Of a DNA stretch of 64,000 bases, positions 10,235 to 21,216 are shown in pieces. Positions within the stretch are counted from its first letter, which is position 1; each line of letters opens with the position of its first letter. The translations under genes were made by a program, and so were the position numbers. Source of the stretch: Tridacna crocea (lineage: Eukaryota; Mollusca; Bivalvia; Cardiida; Cardiidae); contig OX031059.1 of the NCBI GenBank assembly GCA_943736015.1, forward strand, positions 54,509,159-54,573,158. The letters are read 5' to 3'. Under the pieces are notes generated by a model. The model did not search any database, was not told where the DNA came from, and was given only the letters and a program-made list of their open reading frames with translations.

Positions 10235-10269
10235 TCAAGGTTTTGACAACTGTTCTGGTTCTCGACCAA
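10235..10269 (-). CDS. Exon 8 (tentative): 35-nt micro-exon
   Basis: A strong acceptor (TTGTTTCCTTTTCTAG) and consensus donor GTGAGT bound 35 nt with no stop, entry phase 2 and exit phase 1. This is what is needed to bridge exon 7 (phase 2) and exon 9 (phase 1). It would encode WSRTRTVVKTL between the TG of exon 7 and VAYVRGACL of exon 9. M12B enzymes have a short variable loop here. A weaker rival is a 14-nt exon near 9960. It rests on splice sites and phase only. Confidence 0.42.
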
Positions 10270-10689
10270 CTAGAAAAGGAAACAAAAGTAAAATGTTGTC
10301 CTACCAGCGGTACCAGCCACACAGCCATCAATTTCCTCTTCATCTTCTTCCGGGAACCTGCTGTCTTTAAACCGTCTGGTATGGCTGGTCATTCTGCAGG
10401 CATCGTTCCTGATATTGGAATGAAAGAGGTGATCATTGTGATTCATCATTGACCAACTATTTTCTTAAAATGACATCCTTTGTTACTATGAAATACTTTC
10501 CGCAAACTTTATTAGGATTTCTTGAGGGATTGTATGACTTGAAGCATCAACAGAAAAGTAGAAAAGAAATACCAAAATTTGACTGCACTGGTTATCGAAT
10601 GACAGCTATGTTTCGGATACTGGTCAGAATTGTCTCTTACAGATGCTAGCAGTTTAAACAAGTAGCAACAACATGGTTTTACATGTAAC

Positions 10690-12256
10690 AAGAGATGTTT
10701 GTAAAACATGTATGCCCCCCTATAATCTCTTACGTTCAAAATGTAAAAACGAACAAAGGGTAATTAGTCAAAAATTATTAATGATAAATTAACAATTCTT
10801 GGGCACTGTACTTCCCATTTAAGTGAACTATCAACTTTTAAAGTTTCATGATTTTACCTCACATACTTTTTGAGTTATGCTCCGGAAAAAAAATAAGTAC
10901 GAAAATCAACAAAGGGCAGTAATTGCAAAAATATAATGGGCAGAGTTATGGTTCTTGTGCAATGCACTTCTCCTGAATAAGATCTATCCACATATATGGT
11001 TTCAAGATGATACCTGAAAAACCTTTTGAGTTATGCTCTGGACAAAAATTAAGTATGAAAATCAACAAAGGGCAAAAGCTCCAAATTGGGCAGAGTTATG
11101 GTTCTTGTGCACTGCACTTCTCCTTAATAAGGTTAATCCACCTATAAGGTTTCAAGGTGATACCTGAAATACTTTTTGAGTTATGCTCCAGACAAAAATT
11201 AACTATGAAAATCAACAAAGGGCAATAACTCCAAAAATATGATGGGCAGAGTTAAGGTACTTGTGCACTGCACTTCTCCTTAGTATAATCTATCCACCTA
11301 TGAGGTTTTAGGATAATACCTGAAATACTTTTAGAGTTATGCTCCGGACAAAAATTAAGTATGAAAATCAACAAAGGGCAATAACTCCATAAATATGATA
11401 GGCAGAGTTGTTGTTCTTCTGCACTGCACTTCTCCTTAATGAGATCTATCCACCTATGTAGTTTCAAGATGATACCTAAAATACTTTTTGAGTTATGCTC
11501 TGGACAAAAATTAACTATGAAAATCAACAAAGAGCAATAACTCCAAAAATATGATAGGCAGAGTTATGGTTCTTGTGTACTGCACTTCTCCTTAATAAGA
11601 TCTTTTCACATATAAGGTTTCAAGGTGATACCTGAAATACTTTTAGAGTTATGCTACGGACAAAAATTAAATATGAAAATCAACAAAGGGCAATAACTCC
11701 AAAAATATGATGGGCAGAGTTATGGTACTTGTGCACTGCACTTCTCCTTAATGAGATCTATCCACCTATGAAGTTTCAAGGTGATACCTAAAATACTTTT
11801 TGAGTTATGCTCTGGACAAAAATTAAGTATGAAAATCAACAAAGGGCAATAACTCCAAAAATATGATGGGCAGAGTTATGGTTCTTGTGCACTGCACTTC
11901 TCCTTAATGAGATCTATCCACCTATGAAGTTTCAAGATGATACCTTAAATAGTTTTTGAGTTATGCTCCGGACAAAAATTAAGTATGAAAATCAACAAAG
12001 GTCAATAACTCCAAAAATATGATGGGCAGAGTTATGGTTCTTGTGCACTGCACTTCTCCTTAATGAGATCTATCCACCTATGAAGTTTCAAGATGATACC
12101 TTAAATAGTTTTTGAGTTATGCTCCGGACAAACTTTGGTCTACGGACCGACGGACCGACGGACCGACCGACCGACGGACCGACGTACCGACGGACCGACG
12201 GACCGACCGACAATTGCAAAGCAATATACCCCCATTTCTTCGAAAGGGGGGCATAA
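10690..12256. mobile_element. Pearl-like element with 156-bp tandem core
   Basis: Ends TATGCCCCCC (10711-10720) and GGGGGGCATA (12246-12255) are inverted repeats. Between them lie about 8 tandem copies with period 156 bp (the GAGTTATGCTC landmark recurs at 11178, 11334, 11490, 11646, 11802, 11958, 12114), then a GGAC/CGAC tetranucleotide run. This matches the known architecture of bivalve pearl elements, thought to be non-autonomous Helitron relatives. It lies in the intron between exons 7 and 8. No coding sequence. Confidence 0.82.
12143..12211. repeat. GGAC/CGAC tetranucleotide microsatellite
   Basis: GGACCGAC-type units repeated to the end of the pearl-like core. Confidence 0.9.
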
Positions 12257-12368
12257 AAATCATATTAATAAGTCTTTATCTGTGGGCCAAACTCTTTTGA
12301 TGCTTGAATAAGGATGCAGTGTACAGATTGTATAAAAAGAAAAAATAGCACTAATAAGGATGCTGTAC

Positions 12369-12604
12369 CCAGTTTGTAGAAAAGCAATATCATGTAAAGG
12401 AAGCACCGTCTCGTATTTAATTAACCATCGCTGTAAGCTGTCCATGGCGTCGTACAAAGAAAACAGACGGCTTCCTCGTCGAATTCGATTTTCTTCAATA
12501 AATGGTTGAGCGTTCGCATCTCTAAAGACGCCGATCTCTCGTATTTTTACATCTATGTGAGGCCATTGACGTTGTAGAGATATTGTTAGAAATTTCCAGT
12601 TAAC
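12369..12604 (-). CDS. Exon 7: catalytic domain, central part
   Basis: Acceptor TATGTTTTGCAG opens this 236-nt exon, phases 0 and 2. It encodes VNWKFLTISLQRQWPHIDVK, IREIGVFRDANAQPFIE, LYDAMDSLQRWLIKYE and LPLHDIAFLQT. The W(L)..Y....PLHD.A.L.TG pattern is diagnostic of the M12B/ADAMTS catalytic domain just before the active site. The likely donor is GTACAG after GG, leaving two bases of the Gly codon. Its exit phase does not fit exon 9, so a small exon must lie between them. Confidence 0.88.
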
Positions 12605-12609
12605 CTGCA

Positions 12610-13249
12610 AAACATACCGTTTACAGTAGTCAATACAGCAAAGGCGTCGTCAATATGTTCAAGCATTCTGTATGATACTATTATAAAAAGAATTAAGGTT
12701 CACATGTCCTTAACTTTGATCTGGATATAATAATTTAGGTACAAGACAATGCAAATAATTTTCTGCTCGTCAGTTCAGTCAGTCTTAACACTATAAAATC
12801 TAAGAACAGGTATAACAATTTAATTTGCACAAAAGATGAATGGGCTGTTCCTGTCAAAGCCGTCTTTTTGATATGCCACACAGCCTTTTGGGGGAAGCAA
12901 TGGTGTCATTTTTTTATTGGGAAGCAATGGTGAGCCTCGTATTGTATTCTACAATTCATAATTGCTGATTTGGGGCAGACCTTTGAAAATGACGAAAATA
13001 ACTTTGACCATCACATCACATCTTTTATCTTCAGCATTTTTCAAAAACTGCTTTTTGACTTCTCTTTTTCATAATGAATGATTACCAGTACTGTCACATA
13101 AAAAAAGTCAAAGGGTTCATTTTGTTCATTGCCAGCAATATCTCTGTCCAGAGTAGCATGGTCACTGAATATACTTGTACCATGTTCTGGCAAAAGGGGA
13201 CTTAATGCATTTCTGCGATTCATTAAACAAAGCAGGTCGTCATCTTATT
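12610..13249. other. Intron 6-7 sequence, mostly unassigned
   Basis: Contains weak traces of a P2 body near 13041-13230 (GGACTTAATGCATTT). No exon is needed here, since exons 6 and 7 join in phase 0. Confidence 0.4.
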
Positions 13250-13435
13250 AAAATCCATAAAATCCATTTTGTCAACCTGAATCATGAGGTAGAATTATCC
13301 TTTGACATGCAAGAAATTTCAAGATAGCAAAAAGTTTCGGCCCATATCAGCCTGCGCGAACTGCGCAGACTGATATGGGCCGAAACTTTTCGCAAATGCA
13401 TTCAGCTTCCCCCTCCCCCCCTTTTGACAGAAGAT
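13250..13435 (-). mobile_element. P2 MITE with strong hairpin
   Basis: Hairpin at 13325-13394: AAGTTTCGGCCCATATCAG is mirrored by CTGATATGGGCCGAAACTT. The inner change (ATAT for the usual AGGT) is present on both arms. Confidence 0.76.
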
Positions 13436-13614
13436 GGCTCACATAATTATGTCCGTGCGTGAACTCATTTTTTTTTTCCGCAATTCTAAGAAATTCATTT
13501 CTCCCAGCAATGCTTTCACGCATATTCTGCTAAATAACCAAAATTAATTTTCAAATCGATAACAATAACCTAAATATTTCTGTTTCAAAGTTATGTTTTG
13601 GGAAATAATATCTC

Positions 13615-13684
13615 CTTATCGGACAGTGTAGATCAACGATCAGACTGCACGTTCTGTGCAGTCTGATCTTGATCTACACTGTCA
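13615..13684. mobile_element. P5 foldback
   Basis: GTGTAGATCAACGATCAG against CTGATCTTGATCTACAC, with the standard GCACGTTCTGTGC centre. Confidence 0.78.
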
Positions 13685-13719
13685 ATGGTTAAGAACCCTC
13701 TCAAGGATGATCGTGCGAA

Positions 13720-13948
13720 TTAACCCTTTACCACACAATCCCCACTTTTGACGACCCTGAAAAAGAAGCCTTTAGAAAACACTGTAGGAAAAGGAGAAAA
13801 TGCTGGTAACCAGCATTTTCTCCTTTCCCCACAATGTTTTCAACCTTTCATAAAACAAATTTCCAGTTTTCTGTCACTTTTATTTTGTCGTCTGTAAATG
13901 CTTTCAATTTGGCCTAGTCCAAAATATTATCCTTTGGCAATGTATTAA
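13720..13948 (+). mobile_element. P1 MITE
   Basis: TTAA ends. The right terminus is degraded to TTTGGCAATGTATTAA. Confidence 0.8.
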
Positions 13949-13964
13949 ATGGAGACAGCAGTGG

Positions 13965-14107
13965 TAACCAGCATTTTCTCCTTTTCCAATAATGTTTTCT
14001 ACCCTTCATGAAAAAAGAAATCAAATTTTCTGTCACTTTTATTTTGTCGTCTGCAAATGCTTTCCATTTGGACAAGTCAAAAATATTGTCGTTTGGTAAT
14101 GAGTTAA
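13965..14107 (+). mobile_element. 5'-truncated P1 MITE beside a splice donor
   Basis: Starts at the palindrome centre (GGTAACCAGC) and runs to GGTAATGAGTTAA. Its end lies 15 bp from the exon 6 donor. Confidence 0.75.
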
Positions 14108-14123
14108 ATATGATAAGTCTTAC

Positions 14124-14383
14124 AGCGTGCCAGAAATGCAGCAAGTACTCCAAAAGTTCGTCTGTATCCCCTTCAAATTGTGTGACCATGGCGTTATCAC
14201 AGAAGAGCAGCAACTCCGGCTCAATTCGTCTGATGCCCACATTAATCTGCCGTTTTCGTCTGCTTTTACTTTTGTTTTTGTATGGAATGTTGTAAACTTT
14301 GTAAGAATTCAGAGGTTTCGCAAAACTTGGTATGTCGGAGGGATAGTATGATGAGTACTGTAGTTTGTCTATGTTCTCTGGCA
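14124..14383 (-). CDS. Exon 6: furin site and start of catalytic domain
   Basis: This 260-nt exon lies between acceptor TTCTCCTAACAG and donor GTAAGA, phases 1 and 0. It encodes PENIDKLQYSSYYPSDIP, then SKSRRKRQ (strong furin-like site), then PELLLFCDNAMVTQFEG and LLEYLLHFWHA. The LLLFCDNAMV strand followed by a helix is the typical first strand and helix of the reprolysin fold. The donor lies 15 bp from the TTAA end of a truncated P1 MITE at 13965-14107. Confidence 0.9.
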
Positions 14384-14526
14384 CTGTTAGGAGAAGTGAG
14401 AATATTTTAGTATGCTACAATGCGAATTGAATAAAGAACTATTGCACAAACATGCTTTTATGCTGCCGAGGTTGACAACTTTGGAATTCCAAACATCGTT
14501 AGAAAACGGCAAATTCTTAGTTTATT

Positions 14527-14755
14527 TTAACCCTTTACTCCACAGATACTCATTTCTACACATTGCTTGTAGGAGCCTTTGGAAAACATTGTGGCAAAAG
14601 GTGAAATTGCTCGTGACGAGCAATTTCACCTTTTGTCACAATGTTTTCCATGCTATCAAAAGGTGTCATATACACACAAGAAACTGCTTCATCCTTGCTG
14701 TTATTTAGGGTCAATTAGAGATACCATAGAAATGCATTATGGGGAAAAGGGTTAA
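14527..14755 (+). mobile_element. P1 family subtype B MITE
   Basis: TTAACCCTTTACTCC and AAAAGGGTTAA ends. The arms (GATACTCATTTCTAC, CTTGCTGTTATTTAGGG) are unrelated to subtype A. The hairpin holds GGTGAAATTGCTCG and its mirror. Confidence 0.82.
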
Positions 14756-15042
14756 GGTAAGACCTGTGTAATGCACTTCCGGTGCACATGGGGCAAAAAT
14801 TCTAATTGGTTGATAAATAAGGATAAATATGGATTAATACAGAAATGATATTTTTGCACATTTCTAACGGATCAGAAATTCCGTTTATGTATGTCTTGAA
14901 ATTATTTTTTATGTTAGTTTTCTTAAAAGGGAGGTAATTATTATCTCTTTCTGAATTGAGAATGTAGTGGTTTTATATTTCATATTTTTGTATTATTGTG
15001 AATTTTCAAGATATGGTAAAGGAAAGAAATGTTTGGGTCAAC
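14752..15042. mobile_element. R3 copy
   Basis: Matches 6977-7364 through TTTCTAACGGATCAGAAATT and GGGAGGTAATTATTATCTC. The right terminus is not visible. Confidence 0.6.
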
Positions 15043-15120
15043 TAAATATCACAAAGCTCAGCAAAGTTGCGGGCGAAGTGAAAAAGAAACTTGAGACATC
15101 TGTCCTATGAGAATACTTAC

Positions 15121-15259
15121 GGAATAACTCGTCGCCGTTGAAGTCGTGAACTTCCGGTGCTTTCCGCCAAACCGTGTGTGTCTTATTGTGCAGCGACCTC
15201 TTGTGACGTTTATGTGCTACAGGTGGCGCTATTATCAAATGATCGTGAATAATACCTTC
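15121..15259 (-). CDS. Exon 5: end of propeptide with basic site
   Basis: This 139-nt exon follows acceptor TGTTTTGCAG and ends in donor GTAAGT, phases 0 and 1. It encodes EGIIHDHLIIAPPVAHKRHK then RSLHNKTHTVWRK and NGDELF. The IIHDHLIIAPP stretch matches the short segment that precedes the basic region in M12B propeptides. RHKR followed by S fits a furin-type site. The last base joins TG of exon 6 to make a Leu codon. Confidence 0.85.
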
Positions 15260-15916
15260 CTGCAAAACAATACATTTTACGTATGACCCGTTCTTTTAAT
15301 GAATATATAATACTTATCATTTTTTCACACGGATTATTATAACGAACTAATTGGAGAGAGGTCATCAGACCTTTCTATCAGCGGTGAGTTTAAAAGGCAG
15401 ACTGACACAGAATTTGCAGTCTAAATCTACTTTTCTTGCGAGATGGTTCTGATACACAGTCTATTTCGTCATCTTTGCCAAATAACTCCAGCAGCTATGG
15501 ACTAAAACAAAAAAGTAACCTTTTCTATCCATTGGTTGTATATGTAACCTGCACCAAATGAGAAATGGTAACGTTAAACATATCTGTTCTTCACAGTGAC
15601 GTATATGAAATTTTCATAAATCAACATTCCTGTACAGTTAAGACATTTTATAACATTGGCACCTGCTGTGGAGTTTGTTTCCTTTACAGAAAATCGCATT
15701 GTCAAAAAATAATAATTAAAAAAAAATAAAATAAAATAGAACATATCCATTTTGAGGAATTTCTACTGTTCACGTTTTGAAAAGTGGTCCTGGATTCACA
15801 ATGAATATTCATATCATACAAGAAGGTTTTTCTGTCGTTGGCTGCACTTATGTTTCAGGAAATGATATGTTATATATTATTACATTGCAGTCTAATAAAT
15901 AATGTATTTATAACGT
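15260..15916. other. Intron 4-5, mostly unassigned
   Basis: AT-rich, with no supported exon or clear repeat. Confidence 0.4.
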
Positions 15917-16314
15917 TTAATCCGTTACCACACAATCCATACCTTTGAAGACCCTGGGAAAGAAGCCTTTAGAAAACATTGTGGGAAAAGGAGAAAATGC
16001 TGGTAACCAGCATTTTCTCCTTTTCCCACAATGTTTTCTTATCTTCAGAAAACAAATTTTCAGTCACTTTTATTTTGTCGTCTGAGAATGCTTTCAATTT
16101 GGACCAGTCTAAATCTTTTTTTTTTTGAAAGAAGCCTCTTGAAAACATTGTGAGAAAAGGAGAAAATGCTGGTAACCAGCATTTTCTCCTTTTCCCACAA
16201 TGTTTTCTACTCTTCACAAAACAAATTTCAAATTTTCTGTCATTTTTATTTTGTCGTCTGCAAATGCTTTCAATTTGGACCAGTCTAAAATTTTGGCATT
16301 TGGTAACGCGTTAA
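15917..16314 (+). mobile_element. Dimeric P1 MITE with two hairpins
   Basis: One pair of TTAA ends encloses two full palindromes (about 15974-16038 and 16140-16206) joined in the same orientation at a T-rich junction. It ends just before exon 4. Confidence 0.8.
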
Positions 16315-16347
16315 TGATGTTATACTTTCAGGAGAAGATTGACTTAC

Positions 16348-16461
16348 TACATAATGTTGCATTCCTCGTTCTTGTAAAGGTGTTTTCTTTACACTGAGAA
16401 GAGTACCAGTTAAAACATCGTGGTAAAAGTGTAATTGTTTAGCTTTTTCTTGTAAAATATG
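16348..16461 (-). CDS. Exon 4: propeptide
   Basis: A long pyrimidine tract and CAG acceptor precede this 114-nt exon, which ends in a consensus GTAAGT donor; phases 0 and 0. It encodes 38 residues, including HFYHDVLTGTLLSVKK and MQHYV. This corresponds to the stretch of the M12B propeptide that normally precedes the display/recall segment. It joins in frame to exon 3 (NEDSQQ) and exon 5 (EGIIHDH). Confidence 0.8.
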
Positions 16462-16704
16462 CTGAAAAAAAAAGGAACATGTGAATTGGAAATATATCTC
16501 TGTATATTCAAATGCTGAAATTATCGTTTTTATGAGGCCTTTTTGAAAGAGTCATCTCTTTTTCTCTATCTGCAATTTATGAAAAATTTGGGATTTCCTT
16601 GGTAAAAACATATCCTGCTTGTTAACTTTTCATTGAGTTTCTTACCTGCTCAAAACACAGTCAGATGCAAAATATTCTACAAGTCAGCATGAATTTACAG
16701 ACAT

Positions 16705-17110
16705 GTAACCCATTACCACACAATCCCTACTTTTGATGATTCTGAGAAAGAAGCCCTTAAAAAACGTAGTGGGAAAAAGAGAAAATGCTAGAAGCCGGTG
16801 TAATGCAGAGAAATGACCCCATTACAAAATGACCCGGGGGTAATTTCTCGACGTAGAATAATGACCCATGGGTCATTTCTCTACGTCGAAAAATGACCCA
16901 TGGGTCATTCCTCTACCTCGAGAAGTGACCCGGGGGTCATTTTGTAATGGGGGTCATTTTTCTGCATTACACCGGCACTTTCTCCCTTTTCCTGCAATGT
17001 GTCTACCCTTCACAAAATAAATTTTGAATTTTCAGTTGCTTTTATTTTGTCGTCTGCAAATGCTTTCGATTTGATCAAGCCAAAAACTTTGTCGTTTCGT
17101 AATGAGTTAA
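16705..17110 (+). mobile_element. P1 MITE interrupted by R9
   Basis: The left end is GTAACCCATTACC (TTAA mutated); the right is GGTAATGAGTTAA with T for G changes. The hairpin loop is replaced by the foldback at 16795-16975. Confidence 0.75.
16795..16975. mobile_element. R9 foldback nested in a P1 hairpin
   Basis: GCCGGTGTAATGCAGAGAAA at the left is mirrored by TGCATTACACCGGC at the right. Inside are repeated ATGACCC(A/G)YGGGTCAT palindromes separated by TCTCTACGTCGA-like spacers. Confidence 0.78.
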
Positions 17111-17112
17111 GG

Positions 17113-17230
17113 AATGAAAAGAATTTCATTCTTTTTTTCATGGAGGTATGAGAAGGAAAAAAAACCTACAAAAATGTGATTACGTTTTTTTTTCATACCT
17201 CCTTGAAAAAAAAATATCTTCATTCCTTAT
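17113..17230. mobile_element. Foldback with T-rich arms
   Basis: GGAATGAAAAGAATTTCATTC on the left, then TTTTTTCATGGAGGTATGA, mirrored by TCATACCTCCTTGAAAAAA, and TTCATTCC on the right. Confidence 0.6.
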
Positions 17231-18479
17231 AATTTAATATTACAGACAACATACATCCACGGAAATAATTCAAACTATATTCATTTTCTTTAGTTCTAAA
17301 TCTAACGTTAAAGTTTCTAAAGCCCCTTCCACTCGTATTTGTACTCAAGAGTATACAATCGGGAAGCAGTTTTCAGATCCCCAATACTGAAAATTAACCA
17401 ACAGAGCGAAAGTAACTGAGAAAAGCAGTGTATAGGACCCGCAAAAGTAACCTTCAGCCAAAGTAGTTCCGGCACAATGTGGTTTCATTTTCATGGAGCT
17501 ATGAAAAAAAATCTTTTTAGCCAATCAGAGCTCGCCAATGTTAATGAAAACAACTGATATTAAATAATTTACATGTATTGAGCACCAATTCTCGGATAAT
17601 GTCGTTTTCCTCCAAAATCCCGTATGCATTCAATAGACTCTGAAAGCATAGCATTACCATGGGGAGAGGTCAGTGAATTGTACTAGTGTTTCACTCTTTG
17701 TGCAAAGAACAGAATAGAAACAAGGCAAAATATATGAATGATATGATTTTAGAATGTGAGATATCACTGTTACATATTACAGAATGGTTGATGATAGGTA
17801 TAAAACGCACAGCAAATAAATAAAATACAGGTGTGCAATTTACATCATCTATCTAAGCCCAAAATAGATGTATTAATTTGATATTTAATCGGCTAATAAT
17901 CCAAAGAGGCCATTTTTCTCTTTACCTAGGTTATAAAGCTCATGGAATTAGTTATCATGGAGTCAAGGCCGATATCTGGCTACAAGAGCCTTCAAAAACA
18001 AGTCTTAATCATTCCATGCCTTAAAAGACTTCAGCTTTATACATGGTAAGATATTACCGTATACCTCATGTAACAACATGGATCTGAGAATGCAACAAGC
18101 ATTCTGATAGTATTGCATAGCAATACTGAGTCCCCTACCGGCCGTATATATATTGCTGGCAGGTACAGTTTATGAAACCTTGTGGAGGAGAAAGAACGTA
18201 TTTGACCCACTTTCACAGTTATAAGCATCATGTCTGTCTTTGTATGCAATGCTTTAACGAAAGTGAGATATGTAAGCAGTTTTCTCGTTAATATAAGTTC
18301 ATCGAAGCAATTTTAAAAAGACAGGATGTGTATGTGAAACACAATTGCCCCTGTAAAAGCAATGTTTTAGAAATATGACCTTTAACTTGTGAGATGACCA
18401 TGACCTTATCATCAGCAGGTGTGTACCAATGAGAGGTAATAGCTTACTGTGTATAAGTGTTATAATTTAATTATTTAAA
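17231..18479. other. Intron 3-4, mostly unassigned
   Basis: A minus-strand ORF at 18037-18249 has no domain or phase support. No exon is needed between exons 3 and 4. Confidence 0.4.
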
Positions 18480-18780
18480 CTAGAGCTGTCACTGAATGTG
18501 TCTTAATACGCCCGCCAGCGCTTTGACAGAAAAAAGAATCAAGTTCAAGGGAAGATAATTCCTCGACCAGGGGGGAGTTGAAACTTGAAAATTGCGTCAT
18601 GCAAATCTTCAATATATATTCAATATATGTGCATAGTTTCAATACAATTGGAGGAAAACTGGGGGAGTATTCACGACACAAAATTGCTAGTATTTTGTAC
18701 ACATACGGACACACAGACAGACGAACAGACTGCACTCGGTGAAAAGTGAATTTGGTGCTGCTCCGTGACGCATTATGTTA
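18480..18780 (-). mobile_element. Degenerate mollusc repeat with GACA-type tail
   Basis: Contains GGAAGATAATTCC, ATAGTTTCAATACAATTGGA and CGGACACACAGACAGACG, a layout like pearl/Helitron-related mollusc repeats. The family is inferred. Confidence 0.45.
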
Positions 18781-18892
18781 AGAAAGTCATCATACCATGT
18801 TGGATACATACAACCTATTTTAATGTACAACCGATTTAACCCTTTGACAAAATCGCCCTTGTACTAGCGAAACATTTACAAATAGAATAAAA

Positions 18893-18950
18893 GTTTGATA
18901 GAGGTCGGCCTGTGCAGACATGGGTCGATACTTTCTGCTATAGACTTTAA
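18893..18950. mobile_element. P2 fragment
   Basis: GGTCGGCCTGTGCAGACATG then GGTCGATACTTTCTGC: half of a P2 hairpin. Confidence 0.45.
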
Positions 18951-18988
18951 TCCCTTATCGTCAAGTACGACTGAAATATTTTGCGTCT

Positions 18989-19206
18989 AATTGGCTTGCA
19001 ACACGCGAAAAGGGACATTCAGATATTTGCGTAAAGTTTCGTCTCGGATCAGCCTGCGCAGTCCGCGCAGGCTGATCCGAGACGGAACTTTACGACTACA
19101 TTAGATTTTGTCTTACAGTAGACAGACTTACGCAAACAGAAAATTGCATAGAAACGACACTTAACGAAAATGTCAGAATGTCCCTTTTCGCGTTTTGCAG
19201 GCCAAT
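18989..19206. mobile_element. P3 MITE
   Basis: TTGGCTTGCAACACGCGAAA at the left is mirrored by TTTTCGCGTTTTGCAGGCCAA. Perfect inner hairpin GTCTCGGATCAGCCTGCGCA at 19046-19092. Confidence 0.82.
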
Positions 19207-19209
19207 TCC

Positions 19210-20300
19210 TATCATGTAGAACTGTACTTGTCGAATCATGTGAACAAGAAAATATAGATGCATAACATCAATGGCGCCGCAAATCAGTTGTTCCTGAAAT
19301 AAAGTACTTTACAGCGGGTTATTTTTTACGCCAAGGGAATCGCTTGAAGAAACTTCTTAGAGTTCCACGTGATGATACTATATGGCTATCATTTAAACTC
19401 TGGACCATTTGGGATACGATCTGATTCTTTTTTCGATCTGGCAATGAAAATAAGGATTTTTTTACATGTTAAAAAACTAAAAAAAAAAAACAGCCCAAAT
19501 AGAAAAACGAAGTCGGTAGGGGCTCGATCTGGTAATGAAATACTTGTATGTTAAAAAAAACCACTGAACTACTCCATACAGGAAACAATTTGACTACCTC
19601 CAGGGGCACTTTTCAAAAGCGAATAACAATATAGTGCCGCCGCTCATGCGGTGCTACCACAATGCCGAACAAAAGATTATACAATAACGGCGATGGCTGG
19701 AGTCGTACAGCGATGCCCAAAGAAGGCTTTTATGGTTGTTCTTATTGTTTCAGTCTATATCTTATCTAAGGTGCATTTTCCAGTGCAAAAAGGTATACGT
19801 GAGTCATAGGATCATTATCTCATATTAACACAGATGTCTCGCCAGTTTATCCAAGAGTGAGGACAAAGCCTTGGCTACAAATACAAATCCGCTCTTGATC
19901 TGTCCTCTCCGTACAAGGCAGCCGTAGTAGCGATTCTCTGCCTATAAATCAACAGTATTTTTTCCTGTTTCTTCCGGTTTTCTGCTGCACTAATAATCCT
20001 TATTCTTTGACAACGGCATAACACATATTATGTTCTAAATTACCACTTGCGCTAAGGGAATGCCTAAACAGTACTTCATGTTGAGGATTATGTTATGTAA
20101 GAGAACTTTCTTATAGAGTAAATATGCATAACTTTGTGTCAGTGCCATTATTATTTATATTCGTACGAAGACGTTACGACACTCTGGGTCACATTACTCT
20201 AATGCAAGCAAAAAACGCAATAAAAATTAAAAGCAACCTGGCCAAAGTCGGTCGCTCTGCTGCACTAAAAGAGGGGACCACATACTAAATCTACATACAT
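19210..20300. other. No recognisable feature
   Basis: Intron sequence without a supported exon or clear repeat. A small poly-A run lies near 19485. Confidence 0.45.
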
Positions 20301-20306
20301 CCATCA

Positions 20307-20535
20307 TTAACCCTTGACCCTATAAGGCATTTCTATGGTATCTTTAACTGTCCCTAAATAACAGCAAGGATGAAGCTGTTTTTTATGGGTATATGACTCC
20401 TTTTGATAGCACAGAAAACATTCTGACAAAAGGTGAAATTGCTCGTCACGAGCAATTTCACCTTTTGCCAAAATGTTTTCCAAAGGCTCCTATGAGCAAT
20501 GCGTAAAAACGAGTATCTATGGAGTAAAGGGTTAA
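20307..20535 (-). mobile_element. Subtype B MITE
   Basis: Inverted relative to 14527-14755. Hairpin AAAGGTGAAATTGCTCG is mirrored, with ACATTCTGACAAAA on the left arm. Confidence 0.82.
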
Positions 20536-20885
20536 ATGAAATACTTTACTAAACCAAAGGAATCAGACTTAAAAAGCAAATGTGTACTTGGTTATGAACG
20601 GAATGATGTGGGGATCCAATGGCAGGTGAATCGAAAGCAGTTAATAATCATACATAGCTACAGCTCACAAACTTACTGGTCACAGAGCGAAACCGACGGT
20701 AAAAGATACAAACAAAAAATACACGGTGATGAAATGAACAAAATACCCTTATTCGTGAAATTAAACTTCTAATTTTCTCTGTGAGAGTTGGTGGGGGCAT
20801 TTTTAAAAGACTTCGAAAATGCTTCATGAAAATCGGTGCTGGATTATTAAATACATTTCAAAATTAAAGGGGTCCCTATAGACTT

Positions 20886-20946
20886 CAAACTACCTAAATA
20901 TATATATCTTTTAGACTTCAAACTACCTAAATATATATATATATCT
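20886..20946. repeat. Two-unit tandem duplication
   Basis: TAGACTTCAAACTACCTAAA followed by a TA run and TCTTTT, twice. Confidence 0.85.
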
Positions 20947-20983
20947 TTTTCATCGAATGAATATATTCGTTTTATTTATGGTT

Positions 20984-21216
20984 TTAACCCTTTCCCAAAC
21001 GACAAAATTTTAGACTGGTTCAATTCAAATTTAAAGCACTTTCAGGCAACAAAATAAATGTAACTCAAAAATTGAAATTTGTTTCCAGCAGGGTAGAAAA
21101 CATTGTGGGAAAAGGAGAAAATGCTGGTTACCAGCATTTTCTCCTTTTCCTACAATGTTTTCAAAAGCCTCCTCCTTCAGGGTCGTAAAAACCAGGGATT
21201 GTTGGGAAAGGGATAA
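20984..21216 (-). mobile_element. P1 MITE
   Basis: TTAACCCTTTCCC left end. The right end GGGAAAGGGATAA has lost TTAA by one base. Perfect palindrome except one T on the right arm. Confidence 0.82.

Noticed and set aside
10690-12256. CRISPR-like array or coding tandem repeat
   Set aside because: Units are contiguous 156-bp repeats without unique spacers, in a eukaryotic intron, with stops in every frame of each unit.
18037-18249. Minus-strand ORF as a propeptide exon
   Set aside because: Exons 3 and 4 already join in phase 0, and this ORF has no matching propeptide motif or convincing splice sites.
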